A stretch of 64,000 nt of DNA from Amoebidium appalachense (GCA_963693365.1 CAVNZM010000010.1:1-64000); one strand, 5' to 3'. Shown: positions 1-18,040, counted from the stretch's first letter. Notes: a model not told the origin generated them from the sequence alone. Numbers and translations are program-made.

Positions 1-1
1 T

Positions 2-59
2 GGCCCCTCACTTAAAAGTGATGACGCTTCCCGAACCCTTGTGGAAGCTGGTGATGAAG
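2..59 (+). CDS. Possible exon at left edge (uncertain)
   Basis: An open 19-codon stretch ends in AAG followed by a GTGCTG donor-like hexamer. It could be an upstream exon of the methyltransferase gene that follows. Its phase (1) does not join directly to the next exon I can place (phase 0 or 2 at 902/889), so another exon would be needed between them. The interval 60-888 otherwise holds poly-C runs (315-340, 633-656, 680-697), a C-run followed by A-rich sequence (310-375), and a (CA)n tract (745-815). Confidence 0.25.
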
Positions 60-750
60 GTGCTGTTCGTTACCCCCCCCCGCGCCTTCTCCCCCTCTCC
101 CCCTCTCCCCCTCTCCCCTCACTCACTTTCCCCACCTTCCTCATTTCATAGCCTTTTCCTGAACGACATGGGTCTTATTCTCCTTGTCCCCCCGCCCCGC
201 CCCCCCCTTGCCGCCGCGGGACAGGGGGGCACACACACATACATCACACCACACCACTATCACACCACCACAACCGCTCCCGGCCATCCGTGCTCTCAGC
301 CCACGTGCATTAGCCCCCCCCCCCCCCCCCCCCCCCCCCCCAAAAAAAAATAAAATAAAAATAAAATATAAAAAAAACCATTGGCCTTCTTCTCCTCCCT
401 TTTTCCGAACCTCCCAAACTCAGATTCTTTCCTCTGATTCACCATTAGCAAAATCTCTGACCCGTGCATTCCAAACTTCAACTTTTATCTTTCCCCCCCC
501 AATGCCCCTCAATTCGCCTCCCTGCCCCGTACCCGTGCCTCTTCTCAAAACTCCACAACCCCACTTTATTTTCTCTAACTCAACGTTTGCTCACACCCCC
601 CACCCATTGCCCTCCAAGCCTCATTTTTTGCTCCCCCCCCCCCCCCCCCCCCCCCCCAAGTCTCCTCCCCTCATTCTGACCCCCCCCCCCCCCCCCCACA
701 ACACACACACACACAGAGAGAGAGAGTAGCACATGCACACATAAACACAC

Positions 751-802
<52 letters not shown>

Positions 803-888
803 GCACACACATACGCACAAGCACACACACATCCTCTGCTTTGGTGTGAATGTTGCATATTTGAACCTTTTGGAATCCCCCTTACCAG

Positions 889-6491
<5,603 letters not shown>

Positions 6492-7532
6492 CACGGTGAC
6501 CACAACATCTTAAAGCTTTAACCTCAATCCGATCCTTAGGCATGCTCTACCACACTATATACTTTGTGAACCATACTGTTTGAATTAATGAATGGGTAGC
6601 GAAGGGGAGGAGGCAATCTTTCCTTGTTTGTCTTCATGGGTTAGCGTTGGAATGTGATGGTAAGTTGTGATTGATGTGATAGTAAGTTAGATAGGTTGTA
6701 TTGTATAACCCTTTACTTTGTATATTGTATGTGATGTTTCACGTGTAGACTGATGCTCATACCACTTCTCTTTTGAACTCTTTCCAAAGTCACAGGATGG
6801 CCTGCCTGATTGAGAGCGTTCTTCAGCTCTATTATGTTACATTGGGCTTCTTTGCCTGTAATAGTTGTGAACATCATGTCGGTCAGTTAGCCGGAATTTG
6901 TAAAGCACCCTGTTTAAGGATGTATTGTGTAAGACTTATCTCATATTTTATTCACAATGTGCATTAAACAATGCCCATACAATTGCAAAACTCCAAATTG
7001 CTGTTGTGGAACTACCGTACCCAGCTCCGTTCTTTAACCAGCATGTCGCTTGTTTGCTACCCCTCAAGAACTGTGATACTTCACCTGAAAGATAATGTGC
7101 TATCGTGGCTTGCTATGTGGTCGAAGGAACTTATATCGCTGTTTGCAAACGGACACCCAACAGTTAAAACGTTGATAAATATATAATTGGATGCTTCCAA
7201 AGATGTTTGGGTCGCATTCCATGCACATCCTAGTTTGGGTCCTAGTGTGCCTAATAGAGATACAATATACATTTTTACAAAATATATAAGGGATAACCGA
7301 GCATTTCCATAGAAAACACTCAAATCTCAAAAGTCCTAAGTACCCTCCTATAATTGTATTTGATCATCCGATTGGATAAGCAGCTACCACATTTATGATT
7401 GGTTCATTCGTCACCGAACGCCGACATCTGACTGGATGAGCCGGCACCGACGAAATGTAAACAAAGCACATAGATCTGAATAGATCTGAATCGATCGATT
7501 GACACGACTGCTCGCCGCGGGGAGGACATAAC
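6492..7532. other. AT-richer intergenic stretch; edge of a Ty3/gypsy LTR
   Basis: No ORF with family resemblance is seen. The right end (leftward from 7533) should be the 3' LTR of the minus-strand gypsy element; its outer border is not obvious because no second LTR is present for comparison. Confidence 0.5.
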
Positions 7533-10026
7533 AATCCCCCCCTCAGCAGAAAATCTGAGCTCCGACGAAGAGGAAACAAAGTTTAACACATCGATTGATT
7601 CTTTTCCTGTCGTGGGAACAGAACATCGCGCAACTGCCGTCGTCGTAAAAGACGAGCCGTGCGTGCATCCGTAGCATCTGGTGTCGAGTTAACATTCACT
7701 AGCTGAGTGATGTCGACCTGTTTGTCTACCCGTGGTTTTTTTGGATTTCTAGGAACAACAACCTTAGGATGAGAAGGTTGTCTAACTACCCGACGTTCGT
7801 ATGCTTGGATTAACTCTGGGCACCATAATAAAGACTCTGGACGCCACTGATTGAAAGCCGTGTCGTAGCCTGCAAATTTGACTCGATAATACGTGGTTGC
7901 ATGGCCGTTGACTGTGACTACTTTCTTATCCAAAATTTTCTCTACCGTGGTGTCCATGCCACCTAACTCTGGAATACCGTTATGTTGGGTGTTAGGACAC
8001 TGAGAAAACGTCGAAGGGGCACGGAAGGCAAATTCGTGATAAGCCTTAATGTCGTCGACGTTATAATGGCGAATATCGTGCTCATTCAAAGTATGCCGGA
8101 GTTTGTATTCAGTACTACCTATCCGGGCTAACACTATGTATGGACCCAAGAACCGTGGTCTCCATTTCTTCACGGGGCCACCCTTAGCACGGGTGAAATT
8201 CCGAACCAACACCTTACTACCTACTTTAAAAGTACGGAGAGGAATGTTAGTGTTAGTGCTGTTAGTAAGAGATTCATGTGCTTGCTCTGTACGTTGCCGT
8301 GCCACTTCACGGGCATGCAAAACTCGAGCCAACACCTCTTCCCTATACCTAGTCCATTCTTCCATACGGAGAGGACCAGAGAAGGCAGGAAGCATACTCA
8401 CATCTAAGAACTCAGTACACTCCTGCCCATGCACAAGAAAATACGGAGAAAAACCAGTGATAGCATTAGGTGTGGTACGATAAGCATGCACCACAAAAGG
8501 AAGTACACTATCCCAGTCAGCATGCTCCATATTCACATATTTTGCTAAACACGACTGAAACACTGCATGTGCACGTTCAGCAACACCATTAGCTTGGGGG
8601 TGGTAAGCAGACGTATGCAACAATGACACACCCAACAGTTTACACACCTCACTCATTATTTCGGACAAAAATGAGCTACCCCTATCACTTAACACAGAAC
8701 GGGGGGGCCAAAACGAAGACAAACATGATGCAAAAACACACGTGCCAACGTCACTGCATCACTTGAACGAATAGGGACAGTTTCAGTCCAACGTGTAGCT
8801 AAATCAGTGAGAGTAACAATATAATGATTACCTTGCACTGTTTCGGGGAAAGGCCCCATCACATCCATAGCTACCCGTTCAAAAGCTTTAATAAAAGTAC
8901 CATGGTACTGGGGGACCCGGCTTCGCATGTGTGTGGATTGATTGTGAAATGCACATGCATGACATCCCAACACCTTTCTCTCCACATCCTTACTCATGCC
9001 AGGCCAATAATAATTCACTTGCACACGTTGATATGTACGCGACACACCTAAATGACCTGCCCACGGAGCATCATGCATGTGTTCAAGCACCATATCAACC
9101 AAACGAGGGGGAACCCACAAACGTTGACCTTGTGGCCCACTTAAATGATAAATAACACCATCTTGCAACACACATCGGAGAGCATACCGTTTTGTACGAT
9201 TTTCCCATGTCCGACGTTGACCTTTGGTGGGTTTATCCACCGAAAACACCATATCCCCCGGACGATGCTCCACTTGACATATCACGTCGTGCAAAAACCT
9301 GTCACTACGTTGTGACGACACCACCTGTTCCTGAAAAACAGGTGTAGAAAACTGGGAAGGAGAGGTGAACGAATTCGGAGTCCCCCTGTGTACCGGGGCC
9401 CCTACCTTCACCATACTATTCTTAAGAGAGGAGATGTCTACTTCAGCAGCCCACACATGATTTGACACGTTGATTGAATCTACTTCAACATTTACTGCAT
9501 CAAAAGGATGTGTTTGGGTGAATTTATCATACTCGATGTATGCATTTCTACTGAGTGCATCACAATCTTTCATACTTTCACCTTTTGCATAAAAAGCCTT
9601 ATAATCAAACGAAGCTAACTCTGCAGCCCACCGTTGCATGCGTTCGTTGGTTAACTTAGTGAGACCTTTCATGGCTAAAGTAGGTTTGTGATCAGAATAC
9701 ACCTCAAACGTCCTACCTACCAAAATATGTCTCCACTCTTTGGTAACGAAATGATAGATAGCATGACTTTCCCGTTCTGGATTACTGTAACGTCGTTCCG
9801 TGGGGGAAAATACACGACTGCCATATGCAACTACTCTATCTACATTATCCTGTTCTTGATACAATATGCCACCCTCACTGACTAAACTGGCATCTACCCG
9901 GACTCTGAAAATACCTTGTGTGGGGGAGAAATCGGGGTGAACAAGAACATTATCACTTACCAATACTGAATACTTGACGTTCACATTGATGTCGCAGGCT
10001 GCTGCGGATGGAGTTTGTGGAAGCGA
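7533..10026 (-). mobile_element. Ty3/gypsy retrotransposon (chromovirus), 5'-truncated
   Basis: Read on the minus strand, the order is RNase H, integrase, chromodomain, polypurine tract, LTR edge. The polypurine tract (complement of 7534-7545, GCTGAGGGGGGGAT on the minus strand) is followed by a TGTTATGTCC LTR start at 7533. Gag, protease and reverse transcriptase are missing: the open frame begins after a stop at about 10026, inside the region just before RNase H. No 5' LTR was found. Confidence 0.93.
7583..10026 (-). pseudogene. pol: Ty3/gypsy pol fragment: RNase H, integrase, chromodomain; frameshifted
   Basis: Two overlapping frames (10026-8689 and 8722-7583) make one protein interrupted by a frameshift at the run of seven G at 8701-8707. 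The first frame holds RNase H (acidic residues in RVRVDASL, ERESHAIYHF, YSDHKPT), the HHCC integrase zinc site (GHLGVSRTYQR ... CHACAFHN) and the first catalytic Asp (AMDVMGPF). The second holds VLSDRGSSF and GVAERAHAVFQ (remaining Asp and Glu of DDE), a GPY/F-like module (FLGPYIVL) and a chromodomain (about 7797-7952, from VEKILDKK to ELIQAYE). The chromodomain marks it as a chromovirus; such domains bind modified histones and bias insertion. It cannot make a full polyprotein: it lacks reverse transcriptase and is frameshifted. Confidence 0.95.
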
Positions 10027-10359
10027 AAGTCTCTACTTCACGGAAATACGCTCGCGGGTGTAGGGTACAGCCTAGAAGTCGGTTTCTGGCTCCTCCGTTC
10101 AAGGCGTCGTAGGGGACGTGAAGTTAGAGGCCGCGGTGTCGTGTCTGGGCCCATAACCCTGTTGGAAGTAGAGTCCGCTGTGACTAGGGTCGTCGTGGCG
10201 CGCTTGGGCGCTGACCCGTTTTTTACTGCTTTCAGTGTGTTAACTCCATGACTGAACTCCATGTCTGCACCTGGCAGAGACGTGGCTTATATACCCGTGG
10301 GGCAGCAGTCTGGAATGTAATCCGGATGCCAGGCGCTAATCGGATTGGTTACTTTCATT
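10027..10359. other. Spacer between the two retroelement fragments
   Basis: The gypsy (-) and copia (+) fragments diverge from this 330-bp spacer. It contains a minus-strand TATATAAG at 10286-10293, 24 bp before a minus-strand ATG at 10262 that opens a 74-codon ORF with no recognised domain, and CCAAT-type pentamers near 10343 and 10380. It may be a remnant LTR/leader or a host promoter. Confidence 0.4.
10286..10293 (-). promoter_or_regulatory. TATA-box-like motif
   Basis: TATATAAG on the minus strand, 24 bp upstream of an ATG at 10262, with inverted/direct CCAAT pentamers 50-90 bp further upstream. The spacing is unusually short for a core promoter to the ATG, so the functional call is weak. 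Confidence 0.3.
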
Positions 10360-13143
10360 TAGAGATCTCTGGGACCAGTGAACCAATCGTTTGCAGTCAA
10401 AACACAATTGGCAACATTCCTCAACTATGCAGATGTGCATGTGGTGATCGAGTGTCAGCGTGTGTCTGTGTACACGGAACCAATTGTAAAGCTAACATAC
10501 ACATATTGTGGAGTGAGCGTAAGTCTGCACTCCAACATCACCGACGGTCGACAGTGTACGATTGAGAGTGCCACAGATGGCCAAGTTGTGGCCCGTGGGG
10601 TAGTGGAGGGAGGCCTGTATCGTCTCCTAGTGAAACCCGTATGTGAGAGCGTGAACATGGTGACCACTGCAGTCGGCAGCAGTGGGGGTAACACCGTGTG
10701 TGAGCCGGTAAAGGGCAGCGCCAGTTTATGGCACCGGCGGTTTGGTCATGTGGCAATAAACACGCTACAGAAGATGGTTAAAGAAAACATCGTCGAGGGT
10801 CTGTGCATCGACTGCAAAACCCAGGATGACGGTGTGTGCGAGGGATGCGCGAGAGGGAAGCAAGCCCGGCTCTCTTTCAGTAAGCTACCCCGCAAGACAG
10901 CGCCAGCGAAGCTCGACAGAGTTCATTCTGATGTGGCAGGACCGTTCAACAAGGAGTCGCTGCAAGGTTCCAAGTATTATGTCACCTTCATCGACGACAA
11001 GACAAGGTTCACTACGGTGTACTTCATGAAACATAAATCCCAAGTGCATACTTACTTCAAGAAGTACAAGGCACACGTAGAGAAGCAACACGGTGCCAGC
11101 ATCAAGATTCTGCGTTCCGACAACGGGGGTGAGTACACCTCCACTGAGTTCAAGTCGTTCCTGGAAGCGTGCGGCATTGAACATGAGGCGACAGTCCCTT
11201 ACACACCAGAGCAGAATGGTGTAGCAGAGAGGGCTAACAGGACCATTGTCGAGACGGCGCGCTGCATGCTGCAGTCAGCAGGCATGAGTATGGGGTTCTG
11301 GCAGCTGGCAGTACAGGCAGCTGTGTACATCAAGAACCTGACGCCAACCACAGTACTGGGTGGCATGACACCTTGGGAGGCATGGTATGGAGAGAAGCCC
11401 GATGTTAGCCATCTACGTGTATTTGGTAGCAAGGCATTTGTCCATGTGCCGAAGGACGAGCGCAGGAAGCTAGACGCCAAGAGTCGGGAGTGTAAATTCG
11501 TCGGCTACACAGGTGACAGCAAGACGTACTTGTTGTGGGACACCGAGGCGCGCAAGACTATCGTCGGGCGAGATGTGGTGATCGATGAATCATGCACCCC
11601 AAAGGCCGGTATTCCGGTGGTGCAAGATGAGCCAATGGAATTGCTGATGCATAAGCCAATCGGAAATCAGCAGAGCTTGGAATCGAGGGATCCAATCAGC
11701 GCCAAGAAGCAACATTCCTTTCGGAAGCCTACAATCGGCACTGACAGTGGATATGATTCAGATGCTATCGGCGACGGCGCGGGCGAGGACAGCGGCGATT
11801 CGGACGCGGCAGGGTCAGGAGACGAGGAAGATAGTGCAGAGTTGCAGGTTGCAACCAGAAGTGCCTATCCGTCTATGACTACAAGGCGCGGTGGGACCTA
11901 CGGCATCAACGCAGGTGTAGTAGAGTACCGCGACAGTATCAGCATGGCAATTGAGAGTGCTGATAGCAATGAGGATGACCCTGTGACACTGGAAGAAGCA
12001 ATCTCCAGGCCAGATGGTGCAAAGTGGAAGGCTGCGCTGGACGAGGAGTACGAATCTCTAGTCAAGAATGGGACATGGTCACTGGTGCCACTCCCACCAG
12101 GTCGTCGGGCAGTTTCCTTCAAGTGGGTCTTCAAGATGAAACGCAACGCCGACGGCAGTGTCGAGCGCTACAAGGCCCGTGGTGTGGCCAGGGGCTTCTC
12201 TCAGCAAGAGGGGATAGACTACGAAGAGACCTTTGCCCCGGTGGCCAAGTTCACCAGCTTCAGACTTCTCTTCGCTATGGCAGCGGCAGAGAACATGCAC
12301 CTCACACAAATAGATATCGTCACGGCGTTCCTGAACGGCGACATCAAGGAAGAGCTGTACATGCAGCAACCGCGTGGGTACGAGGTACCCGGAAAGGAAG
12401 ACTATGTGTGTCGTTTGCACAAAAGTCTGTATGGCCTCAAGCAAGCAGCAAGGTGCTGGAATGAGAAGATGCATGAGGCTATGGTCGATCTTGGCTTCAC
12501 ACGTGTGGAAGCTGATCGATGTGTCTACTTCAAGGTCAACGGAAGTGGAAAGACGGTGGTGGCTGTGCATGTGGACGACATGCTAGTGGCGGCGTCGACA
12601 GATGATCTTATTCAAGAATTCGTCAGGCAGGTTGCGACGAAGTTCTCCGTCAAGGTGATCGGCGAGCCAAAGCTGCTACTCGGTGTGCAGGTCAGTCGTG
12701 ACGCTGCAACAGGCGATATAAAATTGTCACAGGAAACGTACATCAAGTCATTGATGCGGCGCTTCAACATGGTCGACTGCAAGGCTCAGTCAACACCGCT
12801 ACCGGAGCGATGCGTGTTGAGCAAGGCCATGAGTCCGGCAAGCGAGGAGGAGAGAGTGGCGATGCGGCAAGTTCCTTATGCCAGAGCTGTGGGCTCCTTA
12901 ATGTACGCAATGGTGGCCACCCGGCCAGACATTGCACAAGCAGTGGGGGAACTTAGTAAGTTCGTGAGCAACCCGGGACTTCAACACTGGGACGCAGCCA
13001 AACATCTTCTCCGGTACCTCAAGGGGACAACCAACTACGGGATTGTCTACCGCGGAGGAGGAAGTACAACAGTGGAGGAATTCACTGACTCCGATTACGC
13101 TGGCAACTCCGACGGAGGGGAAAGCGGTAGGGAGTGTGCGTGA
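10360..13143 (+). pseudogene. pol: Ty1/copia retrotransposon pol fragment (integrase + reverse transcriptase)
   Basis: A single open frame of about 920 codons. In order: end of a degenerate protease region (GGLYRLLVKP), GAG-pre-integrase/HHCC zinc site (LWHRRFGHV ... CEGCARGK), integrase core DDE (HSDVAGPF, LRSDNGGEYTS, QNGVAERANRT), and copia-type reverse transcriptase (FKWVFKMKRNADG, TFAPVAKFTSFR, active site HVDDMLVAA, LYGLKQAARCW, MYAMVATRPDI). Sequence similarity stops at EFTDSDYAGNSD, the start of RNase H, and the frame then enters G-rich repeat. Gag and protease are absent and no LTRs are seen, so this is a defective internal fragment. The long uninterrupted frame suggests it is not very old. 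Confidence 0.95.
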
Positions 13144-13721
<578 letters not shown>

Positions 13722-13855
13722 ATACGTGCGCGCACCTGTGTGCGTGCACGTGCGTGCATGTTTATCTCCATGCATGTGTTTGAGCCCACGGACACGCCTG
13801 TGTTAGCGTTGGCATGCAGGGAGAAAACCATGGCCAAGAAAACCTTCAACGGTAA

Positions 13856-14048
13856 TCAGCATATCATTAATTCTGAACAGCATCTTATGCAGTGGTATCA
13901 GCATATTATCAATTATTGTAGCTAGCATCTTATTCAGTGTAGCTATACTATAGTAACATCTTCATCATTGTAGCTAGCATCTTAATCACTGTAGCTGGCA
14001 TGTTATTCATTGTAAGCTAGCATGTTATTCGCTGTAGCTAGCATCTGA
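13856..14048 (+). repeat. Diverged minisatellite, GTAGCTAGCATCTTATTCA-type unit
   Basis: Seven or eight units of roughly 25-32 bp contain AGCTAGCATCTTAT or a variant (AGCATATCATTA, AGCTGGCATGTTAT, AGCTAGCATGTTAT). NheI-like GCTAGC dyads recur. No coding potential. Confidence 0.8.
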
Positions 14049-14142
14049 CTGTCTCTCTATTCCCCCTCTCTCTCTGACTCTCTTGCCCTCACTGTCTCAC
14101 TCACTCGCTCAATCACTCACTTACTCCCTGACACACACATAC

Positions 14143-14383
<241 letters not shown>

Positions 14384-14650
14384 TGTGCCCGCACGCGCTA
14401 GTGTGTGCGTGCGCACACACGTGGGGATGTGCTTGTGCATTCATGTCTGTGTGTGTGTGTGTGTGTGTGTGTCTGTATGTGTGTGTGTGTGTGCGTGTAT
14501 TGGTGCATGGGGTTTTGTGACTGTATGTGTGTGTTTTTGCATTCATAGTTGGACGTACGTGTGTGTATGAGTGATTGCACAGACCACAAACACGCTCAAT
14601 AAAGTTGAAACACCAGTCCTTGTTATCTCCAACTTTCATCCTACTTTTAC

Positions 14651-14730
14651 AGACAGGTGCCAGTGCCACGGTGCGCTACCAAAACCCCTCTGGGAAGGAA
14701 TATACACACGAACCGTCCAGGGAGGGAGAG
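14651..14730 (+). CDS. Possible isolated exon (uncertain)
   Basis: After a TTTTACAG acceptor-like site at 14650, a plus-strand frame reads TGASATVRYQNPSGKEY before running into GA-rich repeat. Its codon texture differs from the surrounding repeats, but I recognise no family and no donor is clear. Confidence 0.2.
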
Positions 14731-14815
14731 AGGGACAGAGGGGGGAAGCAGGGAGGGAGGGAGGGAGGGAGGGAGGGAGGGGGTGGAGGAATGGGCGGGG
14801 GCAGGGGGGGAGGGG

Positions 14816-15040
<225 letters not shown>

Positions 15041-15041
15041 G

Positions 15042-15118
15042 AAACACACGGCAGAGAGAACATAAATAAAGAAAGTTAACTCCGGAGGCGGAAAAGAGGG
15101 GGGAGCGGGTTGACATTA
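15042..15118 (+). repeat. Dispersed repeat family B, partial copy 1
   Basis: Shares the GAGAACATAAATAAAGAAAG / GGAGGCGGAAA core with copies at 19080 and 20710 but lacks their right-hand part. Confidence 0.6.
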
Positions 15119-15381
15119 CCTCACACAACTAGTTGCTGTTGTAGATGGCTGTGATCACAGACATGAGAGTGCTGTGCAGAAACTAAAGCGCCACAAGTTG
15201 AGGGAGGGCGGAAGGGAGGGAGGAAGGGAAAGAGGGGGGGTGGGACGGAGGGAGGGGGGGAAGAAGAGAAGGAGAGACGGAGTGACGTAATAAGGGAGGG
15301 AGGGAGAGAGGGAGGGGTGGAGAAAGGGGTGGAGTGAGAGAGGGAGGGGTGGAGGCGGGGTGGGGGGATGGAGGGGGGGGG

Positions 15382-15428
<47 letters not shown>

Positions 15429-15640
15429 GGAAGATTAACTTGAGTGACGCATGACGTACCAACCGATGTGCCAAGGACTTTGCTGAAGTCTACGGAACAC
15501 ACACACCCTCACGCACACACACACACACAAGCACACACACACACACGCACACACACACACACACACATACACACACACATACACACACACAGACAGACAC
15601 ACGTGCAGAAACCCGATTCAATTGTTCATTTTTTTTTTTT
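15119..15640. repeat. G-rich tract and (CA)n
   Basis: A GGGAGGG-rich stretch ends in a pure G-run (15388-15427), then (CA)n (15496-15600) and a T-run (15629-15640). No gene seen. Confidence 0.8.
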
Positions 15641-16773
15641 GATCAGTGAGCCGCGCTGCGGCCCGCCGCCAGCGAGCCCGTACGGTGACGTCACCGAGTG
15701 AGCCAGTTCCGCATTGCAGCCAATCAAAAGCCGTAGACGAGCAGGGTTGGGCTGGGGAAGGTCAGCCTAACCGTTTTGTCCTTTGGCCAATCGTAACGGA
15801 CAGTTTCTTAATCGTAATTGGGGGGTTTTTGCGGTTCAGTAAGCCCAGACAAAACGCCCCTTCAGTCGCAAAACTCCAATTACGCGTTTGAACAAATTTA
15901 ATATCCAATAATTACAAGCCCTGAACACTTGTCGGGGTTCGATATTGCTTATGAGAAGCGCTGTAGATATGTTCTTGAACAGAATATTGAAAAAATTAGG
16001 TACAGTTAGAAATTAGGGGGCCTTAAAGCGTTTATAATGCTATACATCTCATACGAAAGCTGTTACGACGGCACCCTAACCTTATTCGTATCGGGGTCTT
16101 TCGTTAATCGTAATTACCACGATTTTTTTTTCGTAATCCCCCCCCCCGATAGCCATGACGAGACGGGGGGGTAAAACAAGATCTGAAATAGCCAATGAGT
16201 AGGCGATGTTAGGAGAATGAGCGGGGTCACAGAAGCACAAACAAAAAAGCGGTCACTGAACAAAAGGGCAATAAATAAACAAGGTATTTCATAGAATCTG
16301 AAATCGCGTTGGATGCTCTGTTACAAATCGTTTCCCTTCATGCTTTGGCCACTCATAAACTGTGGTCGAAAGGCCTGATAGTGGGAGACATGATCTTTTT
16401 GCCGCATAATTTTGAACTGTATTCAACTGTTTCAATTGGTTCTGAGAAAGTTTAAAAAACGGTTTGTCACAGATTTGAGTTGCCATATTCATTCCAATGT
16501 GCTGGCCCAGAGGTCTATAAAATCGTTGAACGGCCGAAATGGGCTCCGGGAGTTGTCAGTTCAACGTGGTCTAGAACACAGAACCAAAACGAGATCGAAA
16601 AACGTGAAAACGAAAACGAAAAAGGCGACAAAAGGCAAAGGCAAAACACTCGACGGCTTGAACAACAAGTAGTTGAGTAGAATAGCAGGCAGCAAACCTT
16701 TGGAAATAGTAGCGTGGCAAAGAAACATTGCAAGCAAAATTTAAACGAACCTTAGCGGTGTTGTGACCTGAAA
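15641..16773. other. Non-repetitive intergenic stretch, no gene recognised
   Basis: Contains a 14-bp palindrome with a CRE core (15683-15696) and several CCAAT/ATTGG pentamers (15718, 15785). Short ORFs on both strands match nothing I know. The left end looks promoter-like. Confidence 0.4.
15683..15696. promoter_or_regulatory. CRE/ATF-like palindrome
   Basis: CGGTGACGTCACCG is a perfect 14-bp palindrome with the TGACGTCA core bound by bZIP (CREB/ATF) factors in opisthokonts. A CCAAT box lies about 25 bp to the right. Function is inferred only from the motif. Confidence 0.35.
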
Positions 16774-17370
16774 ATGTCGCCATGCACGTATAAACTTTTT
16801 TCCGAACTGCTCCTGCTGGTTCTGTCTCTGCTGAACAACAGCAGGCCTGCATTCCAAGCCTTTCTTGCGACCACGTGGGCGCAACTGTGCGCCGTGAGTG
16901 CCTGTTCCTGGGACGCTTCGTGCGGGGGGCGCCAAACCACACCACTGCCCGTTGTGCCGCCGACCACACCACTGCATGTTGTGGTGCCGGACACGGAAGT
17001 GGCCGTTGTGGTAGCGGACACAGAAGTACCCCTTGTGGTGGCGGACACAGGAGTGCTTTTTGTGATAGCGGACACAGAAGTACCCCTTGTGGTGGCGGAC
17101 ACAACCATGTTCGCTGTGGTGCCGCGCAAGCGCCCACCGCCCCCCACGGTCGACAAGGCCCTCCAAGACGACATAGACAAGTTTGAAGCGCAGTATCCGG
17201 CCATGCTTGAAGCCGACCGCCTTCGCAGGGCTGCTGCGGCTGCTGCGGCAGAGCTGGCTGCGCAGAAGCAGAAGCAGAAAAAGTCGGGCCCTTTTGGCCG
17301 GCTGGCCGCCAAGGCAAAGGCTGGCCTGCGCCGCCGGCTAGCAGCGCTGGGCCACAGCAAAAGACCCTAG
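16774..17370 (+). CDS. Hypothetical 198-codon ORF with a 9-residue repeat and a basic helical tail
   Basis: ATG to TAG. The N-terminus is hydrophobic (SELLLLVLSLL) and could be a signal or anchor segment. The middle has five tandem 9-residue units of the VVADTEVPL type, encoded by a 27-bp minisatellite. The C-terminal third (from PRKRPPPP) is acidic then basic, Ala/Arg/Lys-rich and likely helical (DKALQDDIDKFEAQYPAMLE, then a poly-Ala/Lys tail). Because the repeat unit is a multiple of three, other frames on both strands stay open too (antisense ORF of 280 codons), so openness alone proves little. The C-terminal part looks the most protein-like. An upstream exon is possible, since AACAGCAG at about 16840 could be an acceptor. 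Function unknown. Confidence 0.35.
   Translation: MSPCTYKLFSELLLLVLSLLNNSRPAFQAFLATTWAQLCAVSACSWDASCGGRQTTPLPVVPPTTPLHVVVPDTEVAVVVADTEVPLVVADTGVLFVIADTEVPLVVADTTMFAVVPRKRPPPPTVDKALQDDIDKFEAQYPAMLEADRLRRAAAAAAAELAAQKQKQKKSGPFGRLAAKAKAGLRRRLAALGHSKRP
16973..17107 (+). repeat. 27-bp tandem repeat (five units)
   Basis: Units of the form GTGGTGGCGGACACAGAAG... repeat with period 27, with point differences between copies. It lies inside the 198-codon ORF. Confidence 0.85.
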
Positions 17371-17691
17371 GCCCTGGCGGCAGGTGACAGTCGGTAACTG
17401 AGTGCCCTTTCATCCACCGACACCCACGGAGTGGTGGGGATGGTCGGGAGAAGCAAGCACTCGGAGAACTTTTGTTACCGGCAACAAGCCACCTTTGCAG
17501 CCACGGACTGGTGTTGAGGGTCGGATGACGGGTGAGGGGGGCAGCACGGGACCTTCAGCCCCAAAACGCCCGTCGTGTTTGTGTGTGTGGCAGCCCAAAA
17601 CACCTGGGAGGGTGTGGGCAGGCAGGGCTGCTGCCTATTGTGTGTCCTCAAGCTGTGTAGGGGCTTGTGTGTAGGATAAAGTACCTAGAGT

Positions 17692-18040
17692 AGTATATAA
17701 AGTCGACATGGCAGGAAAAAGTCGACTAATAATGTAGGAAAGTATATAAAGTCGACCTACCAGGATAAAGTCGACTAATAATGTAGGAAAGTATATAAAG
17801 TCGACCTACCCGGATAGGGTCGACTAATAATGTAGGAAAGTATATAAAGTCGACCTACCCGGATAAAGTCGACTAATAATGTAGAAAGTATATAAAGTCG
17901 ACCTACCCGGATAAAGTCGACTAATAATGTAGGAAAGTATATAAAGGAGTCGACCTACCCGGATAAAGTCGACTAATAATGTAGAAAGTATATAAAGTCG
18001 ACATGGCAGGAAAAAGTCGACTAATAGTTCAGAAAGTGTA
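17692..18040 (+). repeat. 49-bp tandem array with TATATAAAGTCGAC in every unit
   Basis: Seven units start at 17692, 17741, 17790, 17839, 17887, 17936 and 17987 (periods 49, 49, 49, 48, 49, 51). Each contains AGTATATAAAGTCGAC and a second GTCGACTAATAATGTAG. The first and last units share the variant GACATGGCAGGAAAAAG, while the inner ones carry CTACCCGGATAAAG. No ORF of interest. Confidence 0.95.

Noticed and set aside
6971-7330. Small ORFs on both strands left of the gypsy element
   Set aside because: No homology and no splice context; the region is probably LTR or intergenic.
15646-15891. 81-codon plus-strand ORF
   Set aside because: No family match, no splice context, and it overlaps the CRE/CCAAT promoter-like segment.
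16571-17413. 280-codon minus-strand ORF
   Set aside because: It is antisense to the 198-codon ORF and its openness comes from the 27-bp repeat (multiple of three). It shows no domain and the plus-strand C-terminus looks more protein-like.
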